Source: Yarrowia lipolytica (taxonomy: Eukaryota; Ascomycota; Dipodascomycetes; Dipodascales). From it: 64,000 bases of DNA. The stretch covers positions 1,364,001 to 1,428,000 of the forward strand of contig NC_090771.1 in the NCBI RefSeq assembly GCF_001761485.1, written 5' to 3'. Below the pieces are notes generated by a model. It searched no databases, was not told the DNA's origin, and saw nothing but the letters and a program-made list of their open reading frames with translations. Shown here piece after piece: positions 28,932 through 39,119 of the stretch (position 1 is its first letter; each line of letters begins with the position of its first letter). Position numbers and translations under genes: made by a program.

Positions 28932-30815
28932 CTAAAGCTTGGCCTTGGGCTCGGCAAGCTCGGTCTCGAAAGCAATCTTCATGTCCTCAGCAGCCTCGGT
29001 CAGGAAGTATCGCATCTTTTCAGAGCCAAGCTTCTTGGAGACACAGTTAACCTGCAGAGAGTTGGAGTTGATCATGTAAGCAAGACCAAAGCCGTCATCA
29101 ATGACCTGGGACCAGCCGTAGCCGTTGAAGTAGTCAGAAGACAGCTGGGAAGTGGACAGGTACCAGTTGCAAGAGTAGCCGTACATCTTGTCCTGGAAGA
29201 TCTGGGGGACCTTCTCGCCCTCCTTGAGGCACTTCTTGAGGCCAAACAGGTGTCGGTCAACACCCTTACCAGCAGAAGCGTCGCCAATGTACTTGACGTG
29301 GGCGTTGAAGGCAGCTCGGGCAGCAGCAACCTTCTCAGCGTTAGTAGCGGTGTCAGAGGTGAAAGCCTTGCAGAAGGCAACAGCCTCGTCGGAGACGGAT
29401 CGGCAAGTCTCGGTTCGGCCTTGCTGGAATCGTCGAACAGCGGCAGACTCGTAGGTGGGCTTGTTCTTACCAAACATCTTGAAGTAAGCCAGCTGGATGA
29501 TCATCTGCATGAAAGCATCGGGAGAGGCCTTGAACTTCTTGATGAGGTTCTTGCCGTAGCCGTGGTACTGGAAGACGGCGAGCTCGTGCTCACCAATGAC
29601 GCTGGCAAAGTCGGCCTCGGACTTCTTGATGCCCTGCTCAATCTCGGAGTTGAGGTTAAACTTGACCTCCTCGGGGGCAGCCAGACCTCCTCGGTTGGAG
29701 GTGGAGAACTCGACCTTGTCGTTGAACATGACGTCGCAGACGTAATCGTTGAGTCGGTGAGTAGGGGTACCGTCCATCATGGAGTGCTCACCCATGAAAC
29801 CGGAAGTGGCGTTGTCGTTGACAATGAACTGAAGGGGCTTATCGTACCATCGGTTCTGGCCGTCACCGTGCCAGTAGGCATGGGCTCGCTCCTCGTTAGT
29901 GACAGGGGCAGCCTTGTCAAGACAGATGAGGAAAGAAGAGGCCTCAACGGCGGTGAGAGCGGCCTCGTTGCCGTTCTTGAGGAGGACCTCTCGATAGTCG
30001 GTCCAGACGTCTCGGTTCTCGGAGGTGAAGGCACCGACAGCGGGGGCCTTGCCGGCGGCGTCAGCAGTGTCGATGACCTTCTGCAGCTGCTGCTCGAGCT
30101 CGGCGGTGGTCAGGGTCTTGCCGTCGACCTCGTGGTGGACCTTGTAGAATCGGTTGTTTCGCATGGCGATGAAGTACTTGTGGTCCTTGGCGTCCCACTT
30201 CTTGGGGTAGTCAGCAGGCCGGGCAGCAATTCGGGTGCAGTTGAACATGTACTGAAGCGAGTCCATGCAGATGGGGAGCTTCTTCATGTAATCGGGCTCG
30301 AGGGTGCCGTTGTCGACCTGAGCCTTGAAGGTGAGGGTGGCAGTGGCGATGGCAGCGGCTCGCTTGGCGGGGGTCTTTCGTCGAGGATCGTCCTTGTGAG
30401 AGTAGAAGTAGGACACGTAGGGCACGACAGGCTCTCGGTAAGTGAGGTAGGCGGCGTCGTTCCACCACTCGTAGATCCAGTTCTTGACCTTGGGGTCGGC
30501 AGCACGGGCCTCCAGTCGCTTCTGCAGTTCCTGGCCAGCTCCTCCGGGAGCAACAAACTCTCGGACGGCCTTCTCGGTGGCCTCAAACTCCTGCTGGGAG
30601 GCAACGGGTCGCACAGACTTGAGGTACTTGGCGGCAGTCTCCTCGAGGGTAGGGACGGGGAGCTTGGGGAGAGACTCCTGGTATCGGAGCATAGGACCCT
30701 TGGACTTGTCCTCAACGTAGCCCTCGGGGAGAGCGTTGGAACGGGTGGCAGACATGGTGAAAGCGCGGGTAGACGTGAGTCGAGCGTTGGACATGAGTCG
30801 GACGGATCTGAGCAT
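28932..30815 (-). CDS. CAT2: Carnitine O-acetyltransferase, mitochondrial and peroxisomal
   Basis: This enzyme transfers acetyl groups between CoA and carnitine so that acetyl units made in peroxisomes can reach mitochondria. The 627-residue product shows the choline/carnitine acyltransferase signature and the catalytic His344 in GEHSMMDGTP, with the usual 'LLICLDKAAP' type region before it and 'ARPADYPKKWDAK' further upstream. The N-terminus (MLRSVRLMSNARLTSTRAFT) is a good mitochondrial presequence. A second ATG at codon 21 (MSATRS) would remove it, and the C-terminus ends in Ala-Lys-Leu, a type 1 peroxisomal targeting signal. This combination is known for budding-yeast Cat2. The frame extends upstream of 30815, but the ATG there begins the presequence and is preferred. 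Confidence 0.95.
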   Translation of the reverse strand: MLRSVRLMSNARLTSTRAFTMSATRSNALPEGYVEDKSKGPMLRYQESLPKLPVPTLEETAAKYLKSVRPVASQQEFEATEKAVREFVAPGGAGQELQKRLEARAADPKVKNWIYEWWNDAAYLTYREPVVPYVSYFYSHKDDPRRKTPAKRAAAIATATLTFKAQVDNGTLEPDYMKKLPICMDSLQYMFNCTRIAARPADYPKKWDAKDHKYFIAMRNNRFYKVHHEVDGKTLTTAELEQQLQKVIDTADAAGKAPAVGAFTSENRDVWTDYREVLLKNGNEAALTAVEASSFLICLDKAAPVTNEERAHAYWHGDGQNRWYDKPLQFIVNDNATSGFMGEHSMMDGTPTHRLNDYVCDVMFNDKVEFSTSNRGGLAAPEEVKFNLNSEIEQGIKKSEADFASVIGEHELAVFQYHGYGKNLIKKFKASPDAFMQMIIQLAYFKMFGKNKPTYESAAVRRFQQGRTETCRSVSDEAVAFCKAFTSDTATNAEKVAAARAAFNAHVKYIGDASAGKGVDRHLFGLKKCLKEGEKVPQIFQDKMYGYSCNWYLSTSQLSSDYFNGYGWSQVIDDGFGLAYMINSNSLQVNCVSKKLGSEKMRYFLTEAAEDMKIAFETELAEPKAKL

Positions 30816-33324
30816 GTTCACGTTTAACGTGTAAAGGAGAAAGGACGCACTCTCCTTCTTATAGTGTTTCTGTAGCACGTGTGGGGAGCCGAGGTTAGGA
30901 TTAGGGTTCGGATTTGAGTCGGTGGTTGTGGTTGCTGGAGGGATATAAATTATCTGCAAAAGCCGTGTATGGGAATTGGTTCAATGGACCCAATTGCTGG
31001 GCTTTTAATTGTCTACAATTGTCTCTTCTTAGTCGGATTGCCCACTGACTCTCCACTTAACTCGTCATCCTCTGGCGCACCTACTCCACGTCATGCATCC
31101 AAACAATCTGCAGCTGGAATTATAGTATTTCACCTCAAACCGATGTTATCTCCGAGAAGATGGGGGCGTGTGTTTGGGGGTCAACGGCCGCGCAATGGGC
31201 GGATTTTAAGCCGCCAATATGCAATTACGCCATCCATCTCTCTTGTTCCGTCTTTTTGTTGTCTCCACAGCTCTTATTTGTCCACCTATCTAGACATGAC
31301 TAATGCCGCGGTCCCCACATGAAAATTAGTACAGCCCTTTTTCTTATAGACCGAAAGCCAAAATGGACGGTAAAAACAATCTTCGCTGAAAGTAGCCTTA
31401 GCTGGGGTAAACCGAGGATGGTGACTGTGGCTCCGAATGCAGTCAGCCTTTCCCAGGCAAAAGACGATATATGTGCCGATACCCCGCGTTTGCACCGGCT
31501 GCAGCAGCTTTCGGAGCTCGTACGCGGGCTTCGGGTCTTATAAAGACAAACCACCGACACCTCTCCGAGCTCAACAGATCAACGTCCGACCTTTCGGGAC
31601 TTTCCGGGGTGCAGAAAACAATACGGGGAGGTCCCGGTACCTGGCAATGTACATACACAGGTAAGTACTGAATAAGCTGGTGTATAAGCGTGGTATATTG
31701 TTGGACATGCCGCTACAGCGGGCATGTCACTATCAAATTGCATGCCTCGGTATATAACTGGGACCCAGCGTCTGTATCACGGCCGTTACTGCAGATCTCT
31801 TCATTCTGCACAAGCTTTCGGTTCCCCAGAGTTCCATGTGAATTTTCAGAGTTTAACGTGCCCGCAGTTGCTGTGCCAAACACTGTCAATTACCGGGCGA
31901 CTGATAGGGTCCCGTGCTGAAAAGGAAAAACTGGTTAGTGAGCGTCGTAATCAACGTGCTAAAATCCCCAGCTGCCAACGTCATCGTGATTGTTTAGGAT
32001 TTAGTCTCCAACCTGGAACTCGTTGGTCCAGTGACCCCAGGCACAGCACGGTAGCTTGTAACTATGGTGGTGACCATTGCTTCATGTGCTCTACTCAAAG
32101 TGCGGGAAATGGACGAGGCAATGAAGAGGGCATTGGACACCTATAATGGACGTTTGGAGAGGCAAAAAATAGCCACTAGTGCTTGGAATTACAAGTATCT
32201 GGTAGTCGGAATAGATTTATGGAAAAATCTCGGTCAAATTATTGTGGAAATACCCTTTTACCAGTACCATGTCTGATGCTCGCGATTCGGTATGGTAATT
32301 TACGGGGTTAACCTCAAACACCAAACCGTATAACCATGATGAAGATAAGAGGTGGGTGATTGTAGAGTACCTATACAGGACTAAGAAAGGACGCTCAAAC
32401 GCCCATTTTATGTACCTTTTTTGAACAAAATGTGCTGGATTTCATCCACATATCAAGCCATCTATCATTCCCATATTATGTCTCACGCTGTCTCGTATTC
32501 GTCCGTTCCACCGGGGCGGTTACAGGTGTGTAAATTATTACTGGCAGTCCGTTTAGCCGAGCACTGTATGCAGAAAGTCAGGCACAGCACACACTGACAT
32601 TTCCACCTTGGTGAGCGAGCGTTTGAAACTCACGTGATCTTCACGTGACCACTATCTTGTCTTCTTTTCTTTTCTTTTCCGGGGACGCATTCAGCCGGCC
32701 AACGGTGAAGATCTAGAACTGTAGTGGTTTCGGGGTACGGCAAATCGCTCATTGGAAGGAGGCAGGTACAGCGCCAGGACGAGCGTGGTGAAGGCCAATT
32801 GAGCGCTCATGTGTAGCGGATTGAGCAGTTCACAACGTGAAAGTCACATGACCTACTCGCCACAGGTGTACGTTCATCTTGGTCAGCCATATACAATGCA
32901 CTATGACGTCTTGGTTTGCCATGAACCCGGCGCCGGATCATTTGACTTAGACTCGCTAATAGCTTGTAATACTTAACGGGTCATGTGACGTAGTAGTGCG
33001 AATTTTAGGGTGTCTCTAAGTTGGTGGGAAATCAACATATTGGAGGCGTGAAAAAGAGAATCGAATCTGCAGGCTCAGCTTTATACTATCAGCCCCCAAT
33101 GTGGCCTCTTTTATATCCAATATCGGTTCCAAGCAATGGCCATCTGCCATGTTCTAAAGTTTTCCATCTTTCAACTGGGTGAATTTTAGACCAAACAGAG
33201 TTTCAAGACCAGTACAACTTTTAGAGCTTTTTGCCTTGCGTACAATTGGAAGAAGCTCTCTCTTTTGACAACAGCAAACACAGTCTTGTTCTACTGTACC
33301 AACACAGCACAACTGAGAGAAAAA
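30816..33324. other. 2.5-kb intergenic region between CAT2 and TOM70
   Basis: These genes are divergent, with a long spacer. It contains an E-box at 30876-30881, a GGTTAGGATTAGGGTTCGG segment near 30892, a doubtful 70-codon open frame at 32064-32276, and paired E-boxes at 32631-32647. A CT-rich tract (TTTTCTTTTCTTTTCC) lies near 32665. No supported protein-coding gene was found. Confidence 0.55.
32631..32647. promoter_or_regulatory. Paired E-boxes upstream of TOM70
   Basis: CACGTG occurs at 32631-32636 and 32642-32647, an 11-bp start-to-start spacing, within ACTCACGTGATCTTCACGTG. The layout matches the pair at 9795-9811. It lies about 0.7 kb before the TOM70 ATG, so the target gene is uncertain. 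Confidence 0.4.
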
Positions 33325-35175
33325 ATGAGTGAAAGCAGCTGGAACCGACTGGTCTCGTGGGCCGCTGACAACCGAAAGACCATTCTTGTGGCGTCTGCCA
33401 TTGCTGCCGTTGCCACCGCTGGATCCTTCTATGTGGTTTCCCAGCAGCAAATGAGCCCCAAGAAGGACTCGTCTTCCAAGAACAAGAAAAAGAAGAAGGC
33501 TAAGAAGGCCAAGAAGGATGCCTCTTCTACCGAGGAGTCTTCCGCCAAGAAGGCTGATCTGCCCGAAAAGTCCATTGCCGGCATTCCTCTGACCCGATCC
33601 GAGCCTCAGTACCCCGATGTCCAGGACTGGGAGAAGGTGAAGGAGCTGTCCGAATCCGAGCGAAAGGAGCTCGCTAACTCGTTCAAGGCCGCCGGAAACG
33701 CCCTGTACGCCAAGAAGGAGCACACCAAGGCCGCCGAGCTCTACACCAAGGCTCTGGACTGCTACATTGACCCCATCTTCTACTCCAACCGATCCGCCTG
33801 CTACTTTGCCCTGGAGGACTACCAGAAGGTCGTGGACGACACAACTGCCGCCATCAAGCTGCGACCCGACTACTTCAAGTGTTTCCGACGACGAGGAACC
33901 GCCCAGGAGAAGCTCGAGAATTACTACGACGCAGCTGTCGACATCACCGCCTCTTGCGTGCTCGAGAACTTTGGCGACACCTCCATGAACGACATGGTCG
34001 ACCGACTGATGCGACTCAACGCTGCCCAGGTGGCCCAGGAGGAGTACAAGGACCGACCCAAGGTACTGCCCTCCCAGCAGTTTGTCAAGACCTACCTTGG
34101 CTCTTTCCGACCCCGAAAGATGCCCAAGGACCTCAAGAAGGACACTGACCACGAGGCCGAGCAGGAGCTGGTTCTTGCCCTCGATCTGATTGAGAAGGGC
34201 ACTTACGACTCGTACACAAAGGCCCTCGAGCACCTCGACAAGGCCATTGCCGGCACCGATCTGCAGAACCTTTTCCCCACCCTAAAGGCTCTGGCTCTCG
34301 AGTACCGAGCCATCTTCAACTTCCTTATGAACAAGATTGACGAGGCCAAGGCCGATATTGACCTGTCTCTGCAGCTGTCTGCCACTGTTCAAGCCTACAT
34401 CACTCGATCCTCCATCCACCTCGACACCGGAGATAAGGCTGCCTCCCAGAAGGACATTGAGCTTGCCCTGGCTCTCAACGCTGAGGACCCCGACTGCTAC
34501 CACCACCAGGGCCAGCTGTACTTCCTGTCCGAGGAGTTTGACAAGGCCATTGAGTGTTACAACAAGTCTCTGGAGCTGGACGACACTTTTGTGCCGTCGC
34601 TCATCTTCAAGGCCAACTCCCACCTTAAGAAGGGTGAGCGAGTGGGCCAGTCCAACCCCATCGAGACCCGACACCTCGTCGACGCCTGCTTCGAGGTCTT
34701 CGAGGAGGGTGCTAAGAAGTTCCCCAAGAACGCTGATCTGTGGAACTACTACGCCGAGGCTCTTCTGTCTACCCAAAAGTACTCCGAGTCGCTGCGATAC
34801 CTCGACAAGGCCATTGCTCTCGAGAAGGAGCAGAACCCCACCTCCATGAGCGTGCTGCCTCTGGTCTCCAAGGCTCTGGTTATCTTCCAGACTCAGAAGG
34901 ACTTCGACACCTCCGTCGACCTCTGTAAGCAGGCTCTCGTGATCGACGATCGATCCGAAGTTGCCATCGGAACCCTGGCCCAGCTGTACCTGTCTGCCGG
35001 CAAGCACGACGAGGCCATGAAGATGTTCAAGAAAAACGCCGAGTACGCTCGAAGCGAGGAGGAGCTGGTGCAGAACCTCGTCTTCCTGGTGGCCTCCAAG
35101 ATCCAGACCACCCTGCAGACCGATCTCCCCGTGGTCTACAAGAAGCTCAAGGAGATTACTCCCCCTCAGGCTTAG
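33325..35175 (+). CDS. TOM70: Mitochondrial outer-membrane import receptor Tom70
   Basis: Tom70 is the receptor for internally targeted preproteins such as carriers, and it docks cytosolic Hsp70/Hsp90. The 616-residue product has an N-terminal signal anchor (about residues 18-40, KTILVASAIAAVATAGSFYVV), a Lys-rich linker (KNKKKKKAKKAKKD), and then a solenoid of tetratricopeptide repeats. The first cluster begins at about residue 110 (FKAAGNALYAKKEHTKAAELYTKALD). Typical repeat sequences recur later, such as 'YHHQGQLYFLSEEFDKAIECYNKSLELD'. Length equals that of the budding-yeast protein. Codon use is strongly biased towards the preferred yeast codons, indicating high expression. The start at 33325 is the first ATG in frame with the anchor. 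Confidence 0.96.
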   Translation: MSESSWNRLVSWAADNRKTILVASAIAAVATAGSFYVVSQQQMSPKKDSSSKNKKKKKAKKAKKDASSTEESSAKKADLPEKSIAGIPLTRSEPQYPDVQDWEKVKELSESERKELANSFKAAGNALYAKKEHTKAAELYTKALDCYIDPIFYSNRSACYFALEDYQKVVDDTTAAIKLRPDYFKCFRRRGTAQEKLENYYDAAVDITASCVLENFGDTSMNDMVDRLMRLNAAQVAQEEYKDRPKVLPSQQFVKTYLGSFRPRKMPKDLKKDTDHEAEQELVLALDLIEKGTYDSYTKALEHLDKAIAGTDLQNLFPTLKALALEYRAIFNFLMNKIDEAKADIDLSLQLSATVQAYITRSSIHLDTGDKAASQKDIELALALNAEDPDCYHHQGQLYFLSEEFDKAIECYNKSLELDDTFVPSLIFKANSHLKKGERVGQSNPIETRHLVDACFEVFEEGAKKFPKNADLWNYYAEALLSTQKYSESLRYLDKAIALEKEQNPTSMSVLPLVSKALVIFQTQKDFDTSVDLCKQALVIDDRSEVAIGTLAQLYLSAGKHDEAMKMFKKNAEYARSEEELVQNLVFLVASKIQTTLQTDLPVVYKKLKEITPPQA

Positions 35176-35525
35176 ACAAAGTGTATATAGCAAAGATGGG
35201 TCGAATGGCCTGTCTAATACGAGTATGACTATTGGAACAAAAGAGTGAGCGTAGGTAGTCAAAACTGTGTCACGGTGGCTACAGTATTTGTACTGACAAT
35301 CAAATGTGTAATACAAGTGATGGGGATATCGTAATACTGTAACAGCGTGGTCTCTGGCGCGACTTGTTTAGTGGGTCAACTCCTAATCATCAAAAATGTC
35401 ACGAGAATTGTATCTCACTTACACAGACTTGCAGTATGTGCAGTACTGTCGTGTCACACACTACATACGCCGTATATGTTAGTCATAAATTATTGAATAT
35501 GTAGCTGCCAGTACTTGATTAATAG
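35176..35525. other. Convergent intergenic region, no gene seen
   Basis: About 350 bases between two converging genes. It is AT-rich with some GTAC-containing motifs. No gene is seen. Confidence 0.6.
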
Positions 35526-37319
35526 TTAAATCGGTCGAGTGGAGGCCTCCACGAACTTCTTGAACATTTTGGTGGTGTTCTGATTGAATTTCTTTTTATC
35601 AAAGTCAGCCATAATGGCCTTGGAGAACTTGGACGGTTCTTTTTTCTTCTTGCCCGGCATGGGGGTGGCTGGAGATTCGGGTTTACCTTTGTCTTTGGGT
35701 TCCTTTTCCTTCTCCGGAGGCAAGGGAGTCAGGGAAACGGCCAGAATGGTGTCTCGTTTGATGAGCTTGTCCCAGAACTGGCCCATGATGAAATAGTTGT
35801 TTGTTTCATCAAATACTTGGAAGCACTCCTTTTGCCAATGTTTGGCCTTGTACGGGAAAGTCAAGATCATGAGATTCTTGAACTCCTTGAACGTCTTGAT
35901 ACTGTCGACGGGGATCTTGTAGCCATAGTCCTTTTCTTCTTCGGCACCGTGAATGATGACGGTGAGGAAAGCAGGCGTGTTGGCAACAGGAGGTGCAACG
36001 GGAGTAGCTGCCTTCCTTTCAGCCTCTTCCCTGGCCTTTTTTTGTTTGATCGTCTCGTCTTTGATCTCCTTTTCAATCCTAATGGCCTCTTCGTATCCCT
36101 TGACAATAGCGTCTCCAACGACAGCAGGAACATCGTGGTCTCGCATCATCTGAAATAGATCCTGGTAGTACTGGGCAGCCAGGGACTCAAATGCTGGCTC
36201 TGTCTCCACGGGAATGTCAGAAGCAGCAGGTTCGTCTGCTTTCTTGGCCCAAGGAAAGTACTCCCCCCATCCTGCTGGTTTGGGCGTTCCAGGTGTTTCA
36301 GGCTTCTTTGGTGGAACCAAACGAATGCCTCGCTCGCCAAGAAGAGCTGCCTGCTTGACCTTTTGGTTGCGGAGCTCCACCTTGGCCTGTACACGTCGCA
36401 GAAATTCCGCCTCGTACTTTCGCTGAGCTGTGTCTGTGGACTCAGAAGAAGCAGCCGAACTGACTGTAGTGGGAGCAGAGGAGTTGACAGAGGTGGATCT
36501 AGATGAGCGGCTCGTGCGCTCCTGCTGCTGAGCCTTCTTCAATGCCACGCTCTCTTCCAACACAGAAATGAGCTTCCCCACCGCCGGACTTTCGTACAGC
36601 TCGATATCTGTCTGCGACAAGGAGCTAGGGCGGAGAGAGGGGGTGGTAGAGGCTCGCCTGGGCGGGTCAGGTTTTGCAGATTTCGCCGATCTCGCCGATT
36701 TAGCAGATTTGGAAGACTTTGAACTTTTACTCGAGTTTCTGCGTCGTAACGAAGAGCCTTCAACGGTGGATTGTATCTGCACTGGAACGTAGTCTTGAGG
36801 GAAGGGGCCTGATCGAGGGTCAAAGTATCCTTCTGCTTGTGGAGACAGAGGCATTTGAGTCGGAGACAATTGAGTATGTGCCATCTGACTATGTACTTGC
36901 GACATGTGGTGCATCTGTTGCATCTTTTGCATTTGAGCCATACTTGGGGAACCTATAAAGGACCGGGGAACGGCTTGGTGAGGAGAGTAGGTTCCAGGAG
37001 GAGGGTATCCTTGAGGTATTCCTTGAGACGCTCCTTGGGGTACTCCTTGAGGTGGTCCGTGAGAAGAAGATCCGTATCCATAGACAGGAACAGACATTCT
37101 TCCTGTAGGAGAAAGTGGAGATGGGGGTAAGCGGGAAGAATGGACTTGCGAATGGTGGGTTGGATTCATGGGCTGTACCAGATCGGGATCATGGCCTATA
37201 TAACTGACATCTGGGTCTCTTTTGGCGGGTGCAGCGTTCCTGTATTGTTTGAGAACCTCCGGAGAGATGGCTGCATAGGCTTCCCCAGAGGGGGCTTTGT
37301 ATGTAAAGCTGTGGCCCAT
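35526..37319 (-). CDS. Hypothetical protein with C-terminal ubiquitin-like region
   Basis: A 597-residue protein that I do not recognise. The first 190 residues are rich in Pro, Gln, His, Ser and Met, with short PQG(V/A/I) repeats (about residues 89-110). A Lys/Ser-rich run (SSKSSKSSKSAKSARSAKSAK) lies near 200-220. A likely coiled coil near 390-440 is rich in Glu, Lys and Arg. At about 450-545 there is a compact region (VIIHGAEEEKDYGYKIPVDSIKTF, FQVFDETNNYFIMGQFWDKLI, DTILAVSLTPLP) whose strand-helix-strand pattern resembles the divergent fungal ubiquitin-like domains. The C-terminus is basic (KKFNQNTTKMFKKFVEA). No membrane segment or signal peptide is evident. ATG at 37319 is the first in frame; the codon before it is TTG. 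Confidence 0.75.
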   Translation of the reverse strand: MGHSFTYKAPSGEAYAAISPEVLKQYRNAAPAKRDPDVSYIGHDPDLVQPMNPTHHSQVHSSRLPPSPLSPTGRMSVPVYGYGSSSHGPPQGVPQGASQGIPQGYPPPGTYSPHQAVPRSFIGSPSMAQMQKMQQMHHMSQVHSQMAHTQLSPTQMPLSPQAEGYFDPRSGPFPQDYVPVQIQSTVEGSSLRRRNSSKSSKSSKSAKSARSAKSAKPDPPRRASTTPSLRPSSLSQTDIELYESPAVGKLISVLEESVALKKAQQQERTSRSSRSTSVNSSAPTTVSSAASSESTDTAQRKYEAEFLRRVQAKVELRNQKVKQAALLGERGIRLVPPKKPETPGTPKPAGWGEYFPWAKKADEPAASDIPVETEPAFESLAAQYYQDLFQMMRDHDVPAVVGDAIVKGYEEAIRIEKEIKDETIKQKKAREEAERKAATPVAPPVANTPAFLTVIIHGAEEEKDYGYKIPVDSIKTFKEFKNLMILTFPYKAKHWQKECFQVFDETNNYFIMGQFWDKLIKRDTILAVSLTPLPPEKEKEPKDKGKPESPATPMPGKKKKEPSKFSKAIMADFDKKKFNQNTTKMFKKFVEASTRPI

Positions 37320-39019
37320 CAAAGCAGTGAACGCAGCAAGCTGGCTTTGAGGGTATGGCTAACACTAGTGAGCAGTGAGAGAGTTGGCACTGAGTCGGTT
37401 GATTGCAAGGCTGTCTATTATAACAGTGCTATAAGCCAAGACTGTACTTGTAACTTATGAGCAGTAACCTATGAGTGGTGTATGCTGACCGTGTGTGTAT
37501 CGGGTGTGTGATCTGAGTCGAACGCCTGTTGAAAATGAGAGCTTGAGAGGATCTTTGGGTCTGTCGCTGAGTGTCTGTCGTTTCAATGTCTCTCCGGTGC
37601 CGTGCAACCTCTTCTTATAACCACTGTATAACCACTGACTATAATAATGTGTATCGTGTTGTATCGGTTTGACGTGCACGAAGCTGGGGGAAAGTGTGCT
37701 CGACCCACCTGTCAGTCGGTGCTTTATACAGCCTGGACAGCGTAGGTGTGAAATGCCAGTCGTGAAATAAAATAATCGGATGGCCCGGTTTAATATCGGG
37801 TGATTTCTGGGGGGGCCGAGTTGAAGAGGATGTCGAGTGTGCTGGGCCTGCGCGGGCTGACTGGCGAGTAGGGAAGGATGGGAGGGTACCTGGTGCGACT
37901 GTAGTCGCTGATTCCCGCGGTTGGCACGTCAAACAAGCGGATACCACCTCTTTGACGGTTTTATTTGTCTAATTTGTCTTTTCCTACGCGACGACAACTT
38001 TGCCCGTCGGACGGCAGATTATTATATCGTGCATGATTGACAAGACAAGGGCCTGAAAAAGTGGCGACGCACAAGGGGACAAAACGCCATACTGATGGAA
38101 GGGTTTGGGGAGCCACAAACCGAGCCCCAAACCAGTCAAGTCAAAGGCCCCGGTCCGTTACAGACGACCGGTTGCTCTCGAAAGACTTTCCACACCTTTT
38201 CCTTTGCGCTCCGCACAGCTCATGTTAGTCCAGAACTCGTTTCGTCAGCTTGATCCCAGTGGTACGGAAATCGCGAGTTAGGTTTAATTACTTTGGATGT
38301 TGTATAATGTGACGGAAGCGGTGTTCCTGGACAAGACAAGGACAGCGAACAGAGACAGGGATGGAGGACCAAACCTGGCGCAAGCGTGTTCAATCTGAAA
38401 AAAGTCACATGACCGTTCGTTGAGCCTCATCTCTGATCTCAAGACCGTCTCGTTTGATAGCTATAGCAAGCACCTGACCGCGCTTGTGGCCCGCCAAGGA
38501 CTACAACTATGCCTCCAATCTGCCGGGTCCCTGACCTAAGAGGCGCGTACAGAGTTTAGGGCTGCGTCATGTGGAGAGCCCCGGCTTGCAGAGAGGAGGT
38601 GTGATTGTTGAGATAAGAGATCAGGGTTGCAAGAGATGAGTGACAGTCCAGGTCGCTCCGGGCACGGAGTCAGTGTGCACCGCTCTCACAAATGGTGCTT
38701 GCAGCTTTCTTAGCACTATTTCCACTTTTAAAATGATCTACGGTAGCGCTCAATCTCGGTCTAAAGACTGCCCGTTTCAACAGCTTCCGTCTACTGTACA
38801 TGTACTTGTAGTGGCGTTGTGCTAAGAGACATAGTACAGACTGCTATAGACTGCTTTTTTATATATAATCACGACTAATTTTTGAAGCTGAAGCGCTGCA
38901 GTCAGACAGAAGAGACATCTACAATACAAGACAATACAGATAAACGTCTCCGAACGGTGCACTTGCACGATATGATATGATACAGTGGCGCAGCCAAACA
39001 AGACGTGTCGGGTTAATAT

Positions 39020-39119
39020 TACAGTGGCTACAGTGGTTACAGTGGTTACAGTGGTACAGCGGCTACAGTGGTTACAGCGGCTACAGTATCAACAGTATCT
39101 ACAGTACAGCCTCTACAGG
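39020..39119 (+). repeat. 9-bp tandem repeat (TACAGTGGY)
   Basis: About ten imperfect copies of TACAGTGGY/TACAGCGGC run head to tail and decay at the 3' end into TACAGTATC-like units. The array lies in non-coding DNA. Confidence 0.85.

Noticed and set aside
29250-30827. A 525-codon plus-strand open frame antisense to CAT2
   Set aside because: Same reason. The CAT2 frame has clear catalytic motifs and the antisense frame has low-complexity Gly/Ser/Leu/Val text.
16118-30911. TTAGGG-like stretches near 16120 and 30896 as telomere remnants
   Set aside because: They are single, imperfect and lie in promoters. The telomere repeat of this yeast is different and long arrays are missing.
31926-32636. 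A minus-strand intron (donor near 32630, acceptor CACTAACCAG near 31927)
   Set aside because: The signals look acceptable, but the flanking exons contain stops and no protein-like segment, and the length would be unusual.
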